In this document: piece after piece, positions 9,361-16,951 of the stretch
Layout: each line of letters opens with the position of its first letter
How positions within the stretch are numbered: position 1 is the stretch's first letter
From: Bradyrhizobium paxllaeri
Lineage (GTDB): Bacteria > Pseudomonadota > Alphaproteobacteria > Rhizobiales > Xanthobacteraceae
Direction: 5' to 3'
NCBI RefSeq assembly: GCF_001693515.2
Contig: NZ_CP042968.1
Span: forward strand, 5,518,001 to 5,582,000
Length of the DNA stretch: 64,000 bases
Notes under the pieces: generated by a model
What the model was told of the DNA's origin: nothing
Databases searched by the model: none
What the model saw: the letters and a program-made list of their open reading frames with translations, nothing else
Position numbers and translations under genes: made by a program

Positions 9361-10107
9361 ATGCGCGCCCTCATTCTGGGCGGAACAAGCGATGCCAATC
9401 TGCTCGCAGACGCTGTGGCGCGCGCGGGGTGTGATGCGATCTATTCCTATGGAGGTCGCACCCGCGCCCCCGCGAACCAGCCGCTGCCGACCCGCATCGG
9501 AGGGTTCGGCGGCGTGAATGGCCTTGCCGAGTTCATTCGGCGCGAGGGAATAACGCACCTTGTCGATGCAACCCATCCCTTCGCGGCCGAAATGAGCCGT
9601 AATGCGGTTGCAGCGTGCGAGACGACCGGAACACCGCTGATCGCGCTCGAGCGCGCGCCCTGGGCAAAAGGGACCGGCGACACCTGGATCGAGGCCGCGG
9701 ATATCTCCTCCGCTGCGGCAGCATTGCCGAACAACTGCGCGCGGGTATTTCTTGCGATCGGACGGCAGCACATCGCAGCTTTCAGCGCCAGGCCGCAGCA
9801 CGCCTACACTTTGCGGTTTGTCGATCCTCCCGATAGACCACTGCCGTTTCCGGACGTCGATGTCATCGTGTCGCGCGGACCGTTCACCCTCGCCGGCGAA
9901 TTGGAGATGATGCGTGCGCGCGGCATCGAATGGGTTGTTGCCCGCAACTCCGGTGGAGCGGGCGCGCGCGCCAAGATCGACGCCGCGCGCGAGCTCGGCC
10001 TTCCCGTCGTGATGCTCAAGCGGCCCGAATTGCCTGACAGGCCCCGAGTCGAAAGCGTGGCGGAGGTCATGCAATGGCTCCGTCATCGGGCATGCCTCGG
10101 TGCATAG
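9361..10107 (+). CDS. cobK: Precorrin-6A reductase CobK
   Basis: This 248-residue protein has the CobK/CbiJ features: an N-terminal nucleotide loop RALILGGTSDANLLADAV, THLVDATHPFAAEMSRNAV, RVFLAIGRQHIAAFSARP, and the C-terminal NSGGAGARAKIDAARELGLP. It reduces precorrin-6A to 6B with NADPH. ATG occurs at both 9358 and 9361; the protein normally begins at the second. It is the only gene of this core on the plus strand. Its start abuts cobL head to head and its 3' end overlaps cobJ by 25 bp tail to tail, so any promoter must lie inside cobL. Confidence 0.92.
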   Translation: MRALILGGTSDANLLADAVARAGCDAIYSYGGRTRAPANQPLPTRIGGFGGVNGLAEFIRREGITHLVDATHPFAAEMSRNAVAACETTGTPLIALERAPWAKGTGDTWIEAADISSAAAALPNNCARVFLAIGRQHIAAFSARPQHAYTLRFVDPPDRPLPFPDVDVIVSRGPFTLAGELEMMRARGIEWVVARNSGGAGARAKIDAARELGLPVVMLKRPELPDRPRVESVAEVMQWLRHRACLGA

Positions 10108-10817
10108 ACCCAGCGGCCGACGCGGCGCGTTGCCGAATTACCGACGATGACAAGGGTTCGCATGTCGGCCATCTCGGGCCGTGCCTCGCGCAGCATCACG
10201 GTTTCAATTCGCTCCGCGACCGTGCTGACCGCATGGGCGAAGATCACGAGGCGCTCGCCGCAACCTGCCTCCTTCAGCACCGAGAGCGCGCGTTCAAAAC
10301 CCTCGGGCCGGCTCACTGAGCGCGGATTGTACATCGCGATCGCAAAGTCGGCTTCGGAGGCAAGCCGCAAGCGTTTCTCGATCATCGACCACGGCTTCAG
10401 ATTATCGGAGAGATTGATCGCGCAAAAATCGTGGCCGAGTGGCGCGCCGGCGCGCGCGGCGGCTGTCAGCATTGCAGTCACGCCGGGCATAACGCGGATT
10501 GCAAGCCCATGCCATTGAGGCGAGACTTCAAGTGCTTCGAACACAGCCGCTGCCATGGCGAAAACACCTGGGTCTCCCGAAGAAACCATGACAACACGGC
10601 GTCCTTCCGATGCCAGCTGCAATGCATCGCTTGCGCGCTGCAACTCCATGCGATTGTCTGATGGATGCAGCGTAAGTCCTTCACGCGGGGCTACTCGCGC
10701 GACGTAGGGCGCATAGCCCACGACGTCGGTCGCGGCGGCGAGCGCGGCGGAGACTTCCGGCGTGACTAGCGCCTGGTCGCCCGGCCCAAGTCCCGCGATC
10801 GTCAATATGCCCGTCAT
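10083..10817 (-). CDS. cobJ: Precorrin-3B C17-methyltransferase CobJ
   Basis: This 244-residue tetrapyrrole methylase starts MTGILTIAGLGPGDQALVTP (SAM loop GLGPGD), followed by VVGYAPYVARV, VMVSSGDPGVFAMAAAVFEAL and VMPGVTAMLTAAARAGAPLGHDF. The typical C-terminal TLVIVGNSATR segment is present. CobJ methylates C17 and drives ring contraction from precorrin-3B to precorrin-4. ATG 10817 overlaps the cobI stop as ATGA, which decides the start against a longer open frame. Confidence 0.93.
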   Translation of the reverse strand: MTGILTIAGLGPGDQALVTPEVSAALAAATDVVGYAPYVARVAPREGLTLHPSDNRMELQRASDALQLASEGRRVVMVSSGDPGVFAMAAAVFEALEVSPQWHGLAIRVMPGVTAMLTAAARAGAPLGHDFCAINLSDNLKPWSMIEKRLRLASEADFAIAMYNPRSVSRPEGFERALSVLKEAGCGERLVIFAHAVSTVAERIETVMLREARPEMADMRTLVIVGNSATRRVGRWVYAPRHAR

Positions 10818-11545
10818 TCGGCCGCCTCTATCCGGCGTCCCCGCCCATGCACGAGCACGACCGCGAAATAGGGGCACTCGGTCTCGTCCACGTCCTTCAG
10901 CCGCGCGACGCGCTCGGCCGGCATAGTGCCGCGTTCGATCAGCCATGCCTCGCCAAGGCGGCCGGCGGCGGCAAGCGCGCGGCGCACCTTCTTCAGATTG
11001 CGACCGGTCTTCATGATGACGAGCGCATCGGAATTGCGCGCGCGTTGCTCGAGCTCGTGTTCCGACAGCGTACCCATCAGTACCGTCATCACGTCGTCGC
11101 CGAGGGCGATCGGCAGGCCGACCGAATTCCAGCAGCCAGCCATGCCGGGAATGCCGGCGATCACCTCGATCTCGACGCGGCGCTGCAGACGTGCACGGAG
11201 GTGCATGAAGGAACCGTAGAAGTAGGGATCGCCCTCGCAGAGAACGACGATGTCGGCCGCGCGGGCGATCCGCGCAAGACGCTCCGCCCACTCGTCGTAA
11301 AAGCCGGTAAGGAGGCCAACATATTCCGGACTATCGAAGGCGATCTCCGTAGTGACCGGATACTCCATCGGATACTCGCAGACGTCCTTTGCCAGTAGTC
11401 CATCGACGATGCGGCGCGCCTGGCCGGCCCGCCCTTTCTTCCGGAAATAGGCTACGTGCTTGGCCGCACGGACCTCACGATCGGCGCGCACGCTCATGAG
11501 GTCCGGATTTCCTGGCCCGAGGCCGCAACAGATGATGCGCCCCAT
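10814..11545 (-). CDS. cobI: Precorrin-2 C20-methyltransferase CobI
   Basis: This 243-residue protein shows CCGLGPGNPDLMSVRADR at the N-terminus, AYFRKKGRAGQARRI, IVVLCEGDPYFYGSFMHL and VIAGIPGMAGCWNSVGLPI. All are typical of CobI/CbiL. It methylates C20 of precorrin-2 to precorrin-3A using SAM. It begins two bases after the cobH stop and overlaps cobJ, so it is translationally linked in a cobG-cobH-cobI-cobJ operon. No lesion is visible. Confidence 0.93.
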   Translation of the reverse strand: MGRIICCGLGPGNPDLMSVRADREVRAAKHVAYFRKKGRAGQARRIVDGLLAKDVCEYPMEYPVTTEIAFDSPEYVGLLTGFYDEWAERLARIARAADIVVLCEGDPYFYGSFMHLRARLQRRVEIEVIAGIPGMAGCWNSVGLPIALGDDVMTVLMGTLSEHELEQRARNSDALVIMKTGRNLKKVRRALAAAGRLGEAWLIERGTMPAERVARLKDVDETECPYFAVVLVHGRGRRIEAAE

Positions 11546-11547
11546 AG

Positions 11548-12177
11548 CTATTCGTTCCGGCTCGCCAGCGCGTTCACGGCGGCGACCGTGATTGCGGAGC
11601 CGCCAAGGCGCCCCTCGACCGTCAGCGCCGGCGCAGGCTGGTCAGCCATCAGCGCAACCTTGGCTTCAGCCGCGCCGACAAAGCCGACCGGACAACCGAT
11701 GATCGCTGCAGGTCTTGGACAGTTGCGATCCTCCAGCATGTTGAGCAGGTGAAATAGCGCGGTCGGCGCATTGCCGATAGCGACGATCGCGCCGTCCAGA
11801 TGCGGCCTCCACAATTCCAGCGCTGCGGCTGAGCGGGTATTGCGCATGGATTGCGCGAGGGAGGGAACCTTAGGATCGTCAAGCGTACAGATGATGGCGT
11901 TGCCGGCCGGCAGGCGCGCACGGGTAATTCCCCCCGACACCATGCGTGCGTCGCAGAGGATAGGCGCGGCGTTCTGCAGCGCAGCCCGCGCGATGCGCGC
12001 CATGCCGGGCGTGAAGCGGATGCAGGATTCGAGACTCACCATGCCGGCGGCATGGACCATCCGCACGACCACCGGCTCCTCGTCGGCGGAAAATCGCTCA
12101 AGGTTCGCCTCCGCGCGAATGGTGGCGAAGGATTGACGGTAGATCGTTGCACCATCGGTTTCATAGACGTGCGTCAT
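11548..12177 (-). CDS. cobH: Precorrin-8X methylmutase CobH
   Basis: This 209-residue protein has the CobH/CbiC layout: IYRQSFATIRAEANLERF, then VVRMVHAAGMVSLESCI with the catalytic His of the 1,5-methyl shift, ILCDARMVSGGITRARLPAG, and AAIIGCPVGFVGAAEAKVAL. It moves the C11 methyl to C12, giving hydrogenobyrinic acid. Start ATG 12177 shares a base with the cobG TGA stop. The length is normal and no lesion is seen. Confidence 0.93.
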   Translation of the reverse strand: MTHVYETDGATIYRQSFATIRAEANLERFSADEEPVVVRMVHAAGMVSLESCIRFTPGMARIARAALQNAAPILCDARMVSGGITRARLPAGNAIICTLDDPKVPSLAQSMRNTRSAAALELWRPHLDGAIVAIGNAPTALFHLLNMLEDRNCPRPAAIIGCPVGFVGAAEAKVALMADQPAPALTVEGRLGGSAITVAAVNALASRNE

Positions 12178-13340
12178 CAGGGCGATCCCGTTAGAACGGA
12201 AGGATCCGCGATCATTCGGCCTGCGCTTACTCCACGCTGGCTAGACGTATCCCGCGTTGAGCCGCTGCGGATGACATCAAATCCCTCGCGGGTCGCAACA
12301 AGGGTGAGCGCAGCAGTCCCCGAATGGGCACAGCCTTTGGCACAGCCAGAGACGTGAAGCCTCTCGTCCGCGGCAATATGCGACGCAAGCGACGCTGCAA
12401 GTGCACGAGTATCGGAATGCGCCTCACAGCAGGCGGGCGCACCGCTGCAGGCGATGACGCGCAGGATCGGATCGTCCGCTTGGGTGACGAGGCCCTCGCA
12501 GTGGGGCATTTCGCGCAATCCTTCCGCCATAATCATGCGCCAGGGCGTCATCCGTAATCCTTGCGAGCATCCGGCAAGATGGCTGAGAGCGGCATGTGTC
12601 AGCTGTCCGAAAGCCGCAGCGACCATCGCGCCTTGCGGATAAAGTCCGGGACGCGGCTCCGCGATCATGCAAGCCGGCTTGACGTTGCTACGAAGCGCGT
12701 CGGGCAGTTTTGCGCCAGCCCCGACATGCGCTTTCATTCGCCCTCTCCCCTCCCTGGCTCCGCCCGAGTCGACGAACCACTCGGCAAGCGCGAGCGCAAC
12801 GCTTACCGCTCCTGTCCGCGAGACGGGACGACCATGCTCCGCACCGTCGGCACGCACGATCAGCTCTCCCGCGGTGCTGCGCTCGATGCGGATGTCGGCG
12901 GAGGCGCCGGCCAGCGCGGGCTCTGTGCTGCAATCAACGGCGAAGCCGAATTTGGTCGGCAGGCCGGGCGGTCCCATCACAAGCCCGTGTTCAAGTTCTG
13001 CTGCGAGAAAACAGGTATCGTCACTGGCGCTCCAGAAGGGCGTGACAAGGATGTTGCGCCGCGCTTCCGACTCCGCATCGGGATCGAGCAAGTGCAGCCG
13101 TGAGAGTTCCTCGATCAAGGGCCGATGACCTTGATCACTGACACCCCTGATTTGCAGGTTGCCCCGGCTGGTCAGATCGATCAGGCCGTTGCCGTAGCGC
13201 TTGGACAGCGCCGCAATTCCCGCTGCCTGCTTCGGAGCCAGCCGGCCACCGTGCGGCCGGATGCGAACCACGAGCCCATCTCCCGACCGCATCGGCCGTA
13301 AGGCGCTGGGGCACCAGCCCTTGATCGCAACAGCGCTCAT
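12177..13340 (-). CDS. cobG: Precorrin-3B synthase CobG
   Basis: This 387-residue protein is a siroheme/Fe4S4 sulfite-nitrite-reductase-like enzyme. It begins MSAVAIKGWCPSALRPM, followed by LVVRIRPHGGRL and GLIDLTSRGNLQIRGV. The iron-sulfur cysteines lie in ACSGAPACCEAHSDTRAL and HVSGCAKGCAHSG. CobG uses O2 to form the hydroxy-gamma-lactone precorrin-3B and marks the aerobic B12 pathway. ATG 13340 overlaps the stop of the upstream fusion gene as ATGA. The open frame continues upstream to 13649 but that part is antisense-like noise relative to cobN. Confidence 0.92.
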   Translation of the reverse strand: MSAVAIKGWCPSALRPMRSGDGLVVRIRPHGGRLAPKQAAGIAALSKRYGNGLIDLTSRGNLQIRGVSDQGHRPLIEELSRLHLLDPDAESEARRNILVTPFWSASDDTCFLAAELEHGLVMGPPGLPTKFGFAVDCSTEPALAGASADIRIERSTAGELIVRADGAEHGRPVSRTGAVSVALALAEWFVDSGGAREGRGRMKAHVGAGAKLPDALRSNVKPACMIAEPRPGLYPQGAMVAAAFGQLTHAALSHLAGCSQGLRMTPWRMIMAEGLREMPHCEGLVTQADDPILRVIACSGAPACCEAHSDTRALAASLASHIAADERLHVSGCAKGCAHSGTAALTLVATREGFDVIRSGSTRDTSSQRGVSAGRMIADPSVLTGSP

Positions 13341-14158
13341 GAAGCCTCCCGCAGCGCGGCCGCAATCGAATTGCGCCGTGTCCTCCAGGGCGAAGCTTGA
13401 TTCAAACGGGTGAAGCAAGTCTCGATCGCCGCAAGCGCCGCCGGATTCTCGCGCGCCATGAAAGTGCGCACGTTGTCGCTGCCAAGCATCGCGTCGTAAT
13501 AGAGATCGAAGAGATGCGTGGGCACCGCATCGGCAAGATGTGCAAAGCTGGCCATATGCTCTAGCGTGGCAGCGATTTCCGCCGCGCCCTGAAAGCCGTG
13601 GCGCATCATGCCGGACATCCATTTCGGTTGGCCGCACGCGCACGCACAACGCGCGAAATTTCCTCGGTCAACGAGCGAGCACGCGGCTGATCGGGATGTG
13701 TCGCGTAGGTGGTAGAGCGATGGTGTGGCCGCGCCGAGGCGCGCCGCCGCGGCCGCAAGGCCCGCCTCATGCACGGCATAGTCTGCGGCGAGCAGCAGAT
13801 CCGTTTCATGGTAATCGGTGAAAATGCGGGCAAGCGATTGTTTGCGGAAGATCTCCGGCCGGCTGCGCCACGGCACGACGCCGTCGGCCGCCGCCGCATA
13901 GGCCGCAGCACCGGCGATCACGTCCGGCGCGTTTATGTCGGACAGGCGGCCGCAGACGTAAGACCACTGTCCAGGCGCGCTGAGCGCGACCGAGCAACCC
14001 TGGCTACAAGCAGACAGGCATTCGACCGGAACCACGTGGACGTCTTCCGGCACGCCGGCGAGAATGGCGCTGTGCAGACGCGCGCCTGGCGTGATTTTGC
14101 CTTCTCTTACGGGTTGGTCGGCACGGCAGGTGATGCAGACATGAAGCGTGACGGTCAT
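13337..14158 (-). CDS. Deletion fusion: DUF1636 protein joined to CobN C-terminus
   Basis: Starting at ATG 14158 behind a strong GGAGG, the first 110 or so residues are a DUF1636 metal-binding protein: LHVCITCRADQPVREGK, then VECLSACSQGCSVALSAPGQ, with the cysteines of a 2Fe-2S ferredoxin-like fold. After IFRKQ the protein becomes the C-terminal end of the cobaltochelatase subunit CobN (AVHEAGLAAAAARLGA, KWMSGMMRHGFQGAAEIAAT, HLFDLYYDAMLGSDNVR). cobW and more than 80% of cobN must have been deleted in frame. Between about 13632 and 13690 the frame is shifted and then restored; the true frame there reads ARSLTEEISRVVRARAAN. The product cannot insert cobalt. It is the first gene behind a B12 riboswitch. 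Confidence 0.85.
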   Translation of the reverse strand: MTVTLHVCITCRADQPVREGKITPGARLHSAILAGVPEDVHVVPVECLSACSQGCSVALSAPGQWSYVCGRLSDINAPDVIAGAAAYAAAADGVVPWRSRPEIFRKQSLARIFTDYHETDLLLAADYAVHEAGLAAAAARLGAATPSLYHLRDTSRSAACSLVDRGNFARCACACGQPKWMSGMMRHGFQGAAEIAATLEHMASFAHLADAVPTHLFDLYYDAMLGSDNVRTFMARENPAALAAIETCFTRLNQASPWRTRRNSIAAALREAS

Positions 14159-14262
14159 CGCCCTCCTCGATTTTTGGCGGAGGCGATGAGGCGCACGAAC
14201 CGGAGACACTACGGTTCGTTGCCGTCGCGGAGCACCCCGTCCGCCGGTCCCAAGTCTCTGCG

Positions 14263-14450
14263 CTGGCAGGTCTCCCGGCTTGCGGAGCAGGTTTTCCCTT
14301 CGATCTCCACCTTCCCAACCCTTGACGGGTCAGTGGCTCCTAGAGATCTCTCCGGTCACGGTCGCGGGGGCGGCTGCGCTTCAGGTCCAAGCTTTGCGGC
14401 TAGAGCCCTATCGCATTCCCTCTTCGCCTGTCCTAGGACAGGAACCAACG
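14263..14450 (-). promoter_or_regulatory. Cobalamin riboswitch upstream of the DUF1636-cobN'-cobGHIJ operon
   Basis: On the minus strand the conserved order is visible: GTTGGTTCC (5' end near 14450), GAGGGAATGCG, GCCGCCCCCGCGACCGTGA, GGTTGGGAAGG, and the B12 box AAGCCGGGAGACCTGCC at 14263-14282. It lies 105 bp upstream of the ATG at 14158 and should repress the minus-strand operon when adenosylcobalamin is abundant. The divergent cobO relic starts at 14504. Confidence 0.92.
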
Positions 14451-14503
14451 CCACCCCACCATTTGCCCAAGCGTGCAGCTTGTCAAGCCATAGGAGCGTG
14501 CTC

Positions 14504-14863
14504 ATGACTTCCGAACCTGATGCCGCTGAGGACGAAACTGTGACCTCTGAAGCCTCGCTGGACGCCCGCCATGCGGCCAAATGGCGAAGAAAAAAAGCAG
14601 CGCGCGACCGGATGATAGCCGCCAAGAGCGGTGAGAAGGGACTCATCATCGTCCATACCTGCGCGAGCAAAGGGAAATCCTCCTCGGCTCTCGGCATGAT
14701 CATGCGGTGCGTTGCGCATGGCTTTCCCTGCGCCATGATGCAATTCATCAAAGGTGCGTGGGACACCGGCGAGCGCCCGCTGCTGACCGGACATTTTGGT
14801 GAATTGTGTCGCGCCAACTGGGAATATCGGCGATCGGCGAAGGAATTTACCACTCCACGATAG
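14504..14863 (+). pseudogene. cobO: Corrinoid adenosyltransferase CobO, truncated
   Basis: The frame begins MTSEPDAAEDETVTSEASL behind TAGGAGC and shows ARHAAKWRRKKAARDRMIA and MMQFIKGAWDTGERPLL, all CobO/BtuR. The P-loop reads HTCASKGKSSSA where the family has HTGAGKGKSSSA, so two glycines are replaced. After GELCR the frame shifts; QLGISAIGEGI continues in the next frame, and homology ends by about 14855. The usual 200 residues are reduced to 119. CobO adenosylates cobyrinic acid diamide. The product should be inactive. Confidence 0.85.
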
Positions 14864-15193
14864 CGCCCAGGTTTCAACTTTCCATCCAGAGCCTTCATCG
14901 CGTGTCAACTCGTAGGTCAACAAATCAGGATGCTGACCGCGATGCATTTGATGCGAACCTGGCGATTGGCCGAAGCGCAACGTGGTAAATGCCATGCCTG
15001 TCCTTAGGAAAAAAGCTTTTCTGCCGGCCCACTATCGTTGCGGAATAATAGGCCGCTGACAGACATCAACTAATCCGATGGGCCGTTCTGGGACCTATCG
15101 ATGGATTGGTGCGAGGACGCGGCGCCGACCCCTGAATTCATGGGCGTGAGTGAGATCAAATGCAAGATCTGCAAGCTGGCGCTCCTGCTCGCC
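14864..15193. other. Short region without a recognised gene
   Basis: A minus-strand frame opens with MAFTTLRFGQSPGSHQ at 14995 and runs into the antisense of cobO. Its first 40 residues look protein-like but match nothing I know. No RNA gene was recognised between 15000 and 15190. Confidence 0.3.
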
Positions 15194-15229
15194 AAAAAAA
15201 ATGCCCGGCCCCCTTTTCGGCGGCCGGGC
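15194..15229 (-). terminator. Rho-independent terminator of the CCCTCCCTC sRNA
   Basis: Stem GCCCGGCC/GGCCGGGC (15229-15222 with 15210-15203) is followed on the minus strand by A and eight T (15202-15194). Confidence 0.85.
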
Positions 15230-15330
15230 GGAAGTCAGTCTGGGGGGGAGCGACGCTGCTACACATCGCACCAGCTTCCGCCGGCAGAGGGAGGGTGCCG
15301 GCGGTTCATTTACGGCGAGGGCATTCGCCG
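15194..15330 (-). ncRNA. Candidate sRNA with a CCCTCCCTC hairpin loop
   Basis: Read on the minus strand: hairpin CGGCGA-ATGCCC-TCGCCG (15330-15313); hairpin CCGCCGGCA-CCCTCCCTC-TGCCGGCGG (15304-15278), a perfect 9-bp stem presenting an anti-Shine-Dalgarno loop; then GCTCCCCCCCAGACTGACTTCC; then a strong terminator. A CCUCC loop followed by a terminator is the layout of the alphaproteobacterial cuckoo/CcsR sRNAs. No convincing protein frame lies on this strand between here and the nod box 290 bp upstream, so the sRNA may be the 3' part of a nod-box-driven transcript (inference). Confidence 0.6.
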
Positions 15331-15617
15331 TTAACTTTAGCCACGGGAAGGCCGATATACGTTCCAAATGAAATCAGGTTTCGCTTCCTTCTGCTCTATT
15401 CAGGGAATTCGGCGCAACGATCGCGTGAAGCTCGACAAGTGCGTCGGTCACGTAATCTTGAGGCGGTCATCAAAGATATGCTTCAAGATGAACCCCACGG
15501 AAAAGAGGCTGTCCGCCAATGCTTCGCCCGCCTGTGATCACTCATCCGCCATGGAAGTGACGCCGAGTGTGTGTGCCATTTGCACCAGACTATGCGCGCT
15601 TTCTAACAGCATTCCGC

Positions 15618-15667
15618 AAAACTGGTGAAATCGATTGTTTCGATGGGATGCATCTATGCTGTTGATA
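15618..15667 (-). promoter_or_regulatory. nod box (NodD binding site)
   Basis: The minus strand reads TATCAACAGCATAGATG, CATCCCATC, then GAAACAATCGATTTCACCAG. This fits the nod box consensus: an ATC element, GATG, ATCnAAACAATCrATTTTACCAATC. The last 25-bp block matches at nearly every fixed position. It points toward lower coordinates. No clear protein gene follows: a 24-codon frame at 15612-15538 begins only six bases after the box, before a NodD-dependent transcript would normally start. Confidence 0.75.
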
Positions 15668-16150
15668 CATAAAGACATGCGTTCAGCGACCCTTGTCTAA
15701 ATCGCCTCATTCGCGCAGGACGCTCTGGTGACCAGGCGTAAGCTCTGGCCGAATTGCAGTCCATTTTACCAAGACATCGCGGTGGCCGACTTTTTTGCGT
15801 GGCCTCGGACCGTTTCCCACCTGCAAGGCCCGCTGCGTGTTTGCGCTGCTTTCGGATCAGCCAGCGCACGCGGCGGAAACCCCACAATTGCGAGTCTAGG
15901 GCTCAATCGCGAAAGACCGCTGAGAGGGCATGTTGGCCGACGGCTGGTGCGAAGCTGCTCATCGAGGCTTGCACGGACACGGCTCGCAAACAGCGAAGCA
16001 CCCAGCTCATCATGGCGCAGGATTGTTTGGTGGCCGACAAAGTCTCGCTACGCAACGTGGTAATTGCGACACTATTCTCAATCCAAGAATGTCGCGCGGC
16101 CGTTCCCTGGGCCGACTAGACGCAGATCATCGGCAGCTTTCGAGCGGCAC
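15668..16150. other. No supportable gene
   Basis: Short frames only, with no domain or regulatory motif recognised up to the inverted repeat arm TTGCAAGGG at 16156. Confidence 0.4.
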
Positions 16151-16171
16151 GTCGTTTGCAAGGGTGATATT

Positions 16172-16274
16172 GGGCATGGACACGGACCTTCAGCCGTGCC
16201 GATGCCCGCAACCTTCAGGTTGCAGCCCGACGCACCTCTTGCTTTTCCCTTTAGCAAAGTGCGTCGGGCTTTTT
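16172..16274 (+). ncRNA. Structured sRNA candidate with two ACCTTCAG loops
   Basis: Hairpin 1 pairs GGGCAT (16172-16177) with ATGCCC (16202-16207) and CACGG with CCGTG around the loop ACCTTCAG. Hairpin 2 is GCAACC-TTCA-GGTTGC (16208-16223), again displaying ACCTTCAG. A terminator with an 11-bp stem (GCCCGACGCAC/GTGCGTCGGGC) and TTTTT ends it at 16274. The whole unit is flanked by inverted TTGCAAGGG (16156-16164) and CCCTTGCAA (16291-16299). No protein frame explains the pattern. The repeated loop suggests two copies of a target-pairing or protein-binding motif (inference). Confidence 0.6.
16225..16274 (+). terminator. Rho-independent terminator of the ACCTTCAG sRNA
   Basis: An 11-bp GC-rich stem (16225-16235 with 16259-16269) with an internal TTGCT/AGCAA extension is followed by TTTTT (16270-16274). 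Confidence 0.85.
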
Positions 16275-16299
16275 CGGTCATACAGACACGCCCTTGCAA

Positions 16300-16951
16300 G
16301 AACATCCCCTTGCCTATGGCAACGCCTGTCTTGACCATGCACGCTGCTCTGTATCCGGATTTTCGTATTCGGGATTCGACAATGCACGAGACAACCTTTC
16401 GGGGAGCCACCTGAGAGGTTCCCAAACTGATAGATGCCCGTCGATTTAGCTCGGTGGGCTAAGACGTGAAGTCGTGTGCGATCGAGCTCGGCAACCCAAC
16501 AGCGCAGAGCTCGGCGGCATCAAGGAATCGGCTGAGCCACTCCGAAAACCTGCCTAAGGGCCTACCGCCGATCGATTACGTCCTTATGGCCGATGACATA
16601 ATCCCCTCCTTTACGGTTGAGCGGGTCAAGTATTAGGGACGAAACAGCCGACCGTATCGCGCTAGATCAACCTCGGAAGCAGCTGCCCAGGGCGCGCGAG
16701 GACAAGGCGCTACGATCAAGCGTTACAGCCGCGATTCCGACATCCGCTCGACGCGGCACGGAGCCGGCGTTTCGTCGTCGTCAGAAGCGCCGGGCTGACG
16801 CCATCGACCACCTCAGTTGTGCTTTTCAGGTAACAGCGGCCTGATCTCGGCCAAGGCCGCGATCGCATCACAACCAGAATGCTCGCGATCAGGATAACGA
16901 AATTCTTTTCGAAGATTTGATGGCGGGTCCAGAAGGCAATCAGATCGTTCC
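16300..16951. other. No supportable gene
   Basis: This stretch lies downstream of fixN on the opposite strand. The usual partners fixO, fixQ and fixP are not here in any frame. Only short, composition-driven frames occur. Confidence 0.5.

Noticed and set aside
15538..15612. A 24-codon minus frame directly after the nod box
   Set aside because: Its ATG is only six bases from the box, before the usual NodD-dependent transcription start; no known peptide match.
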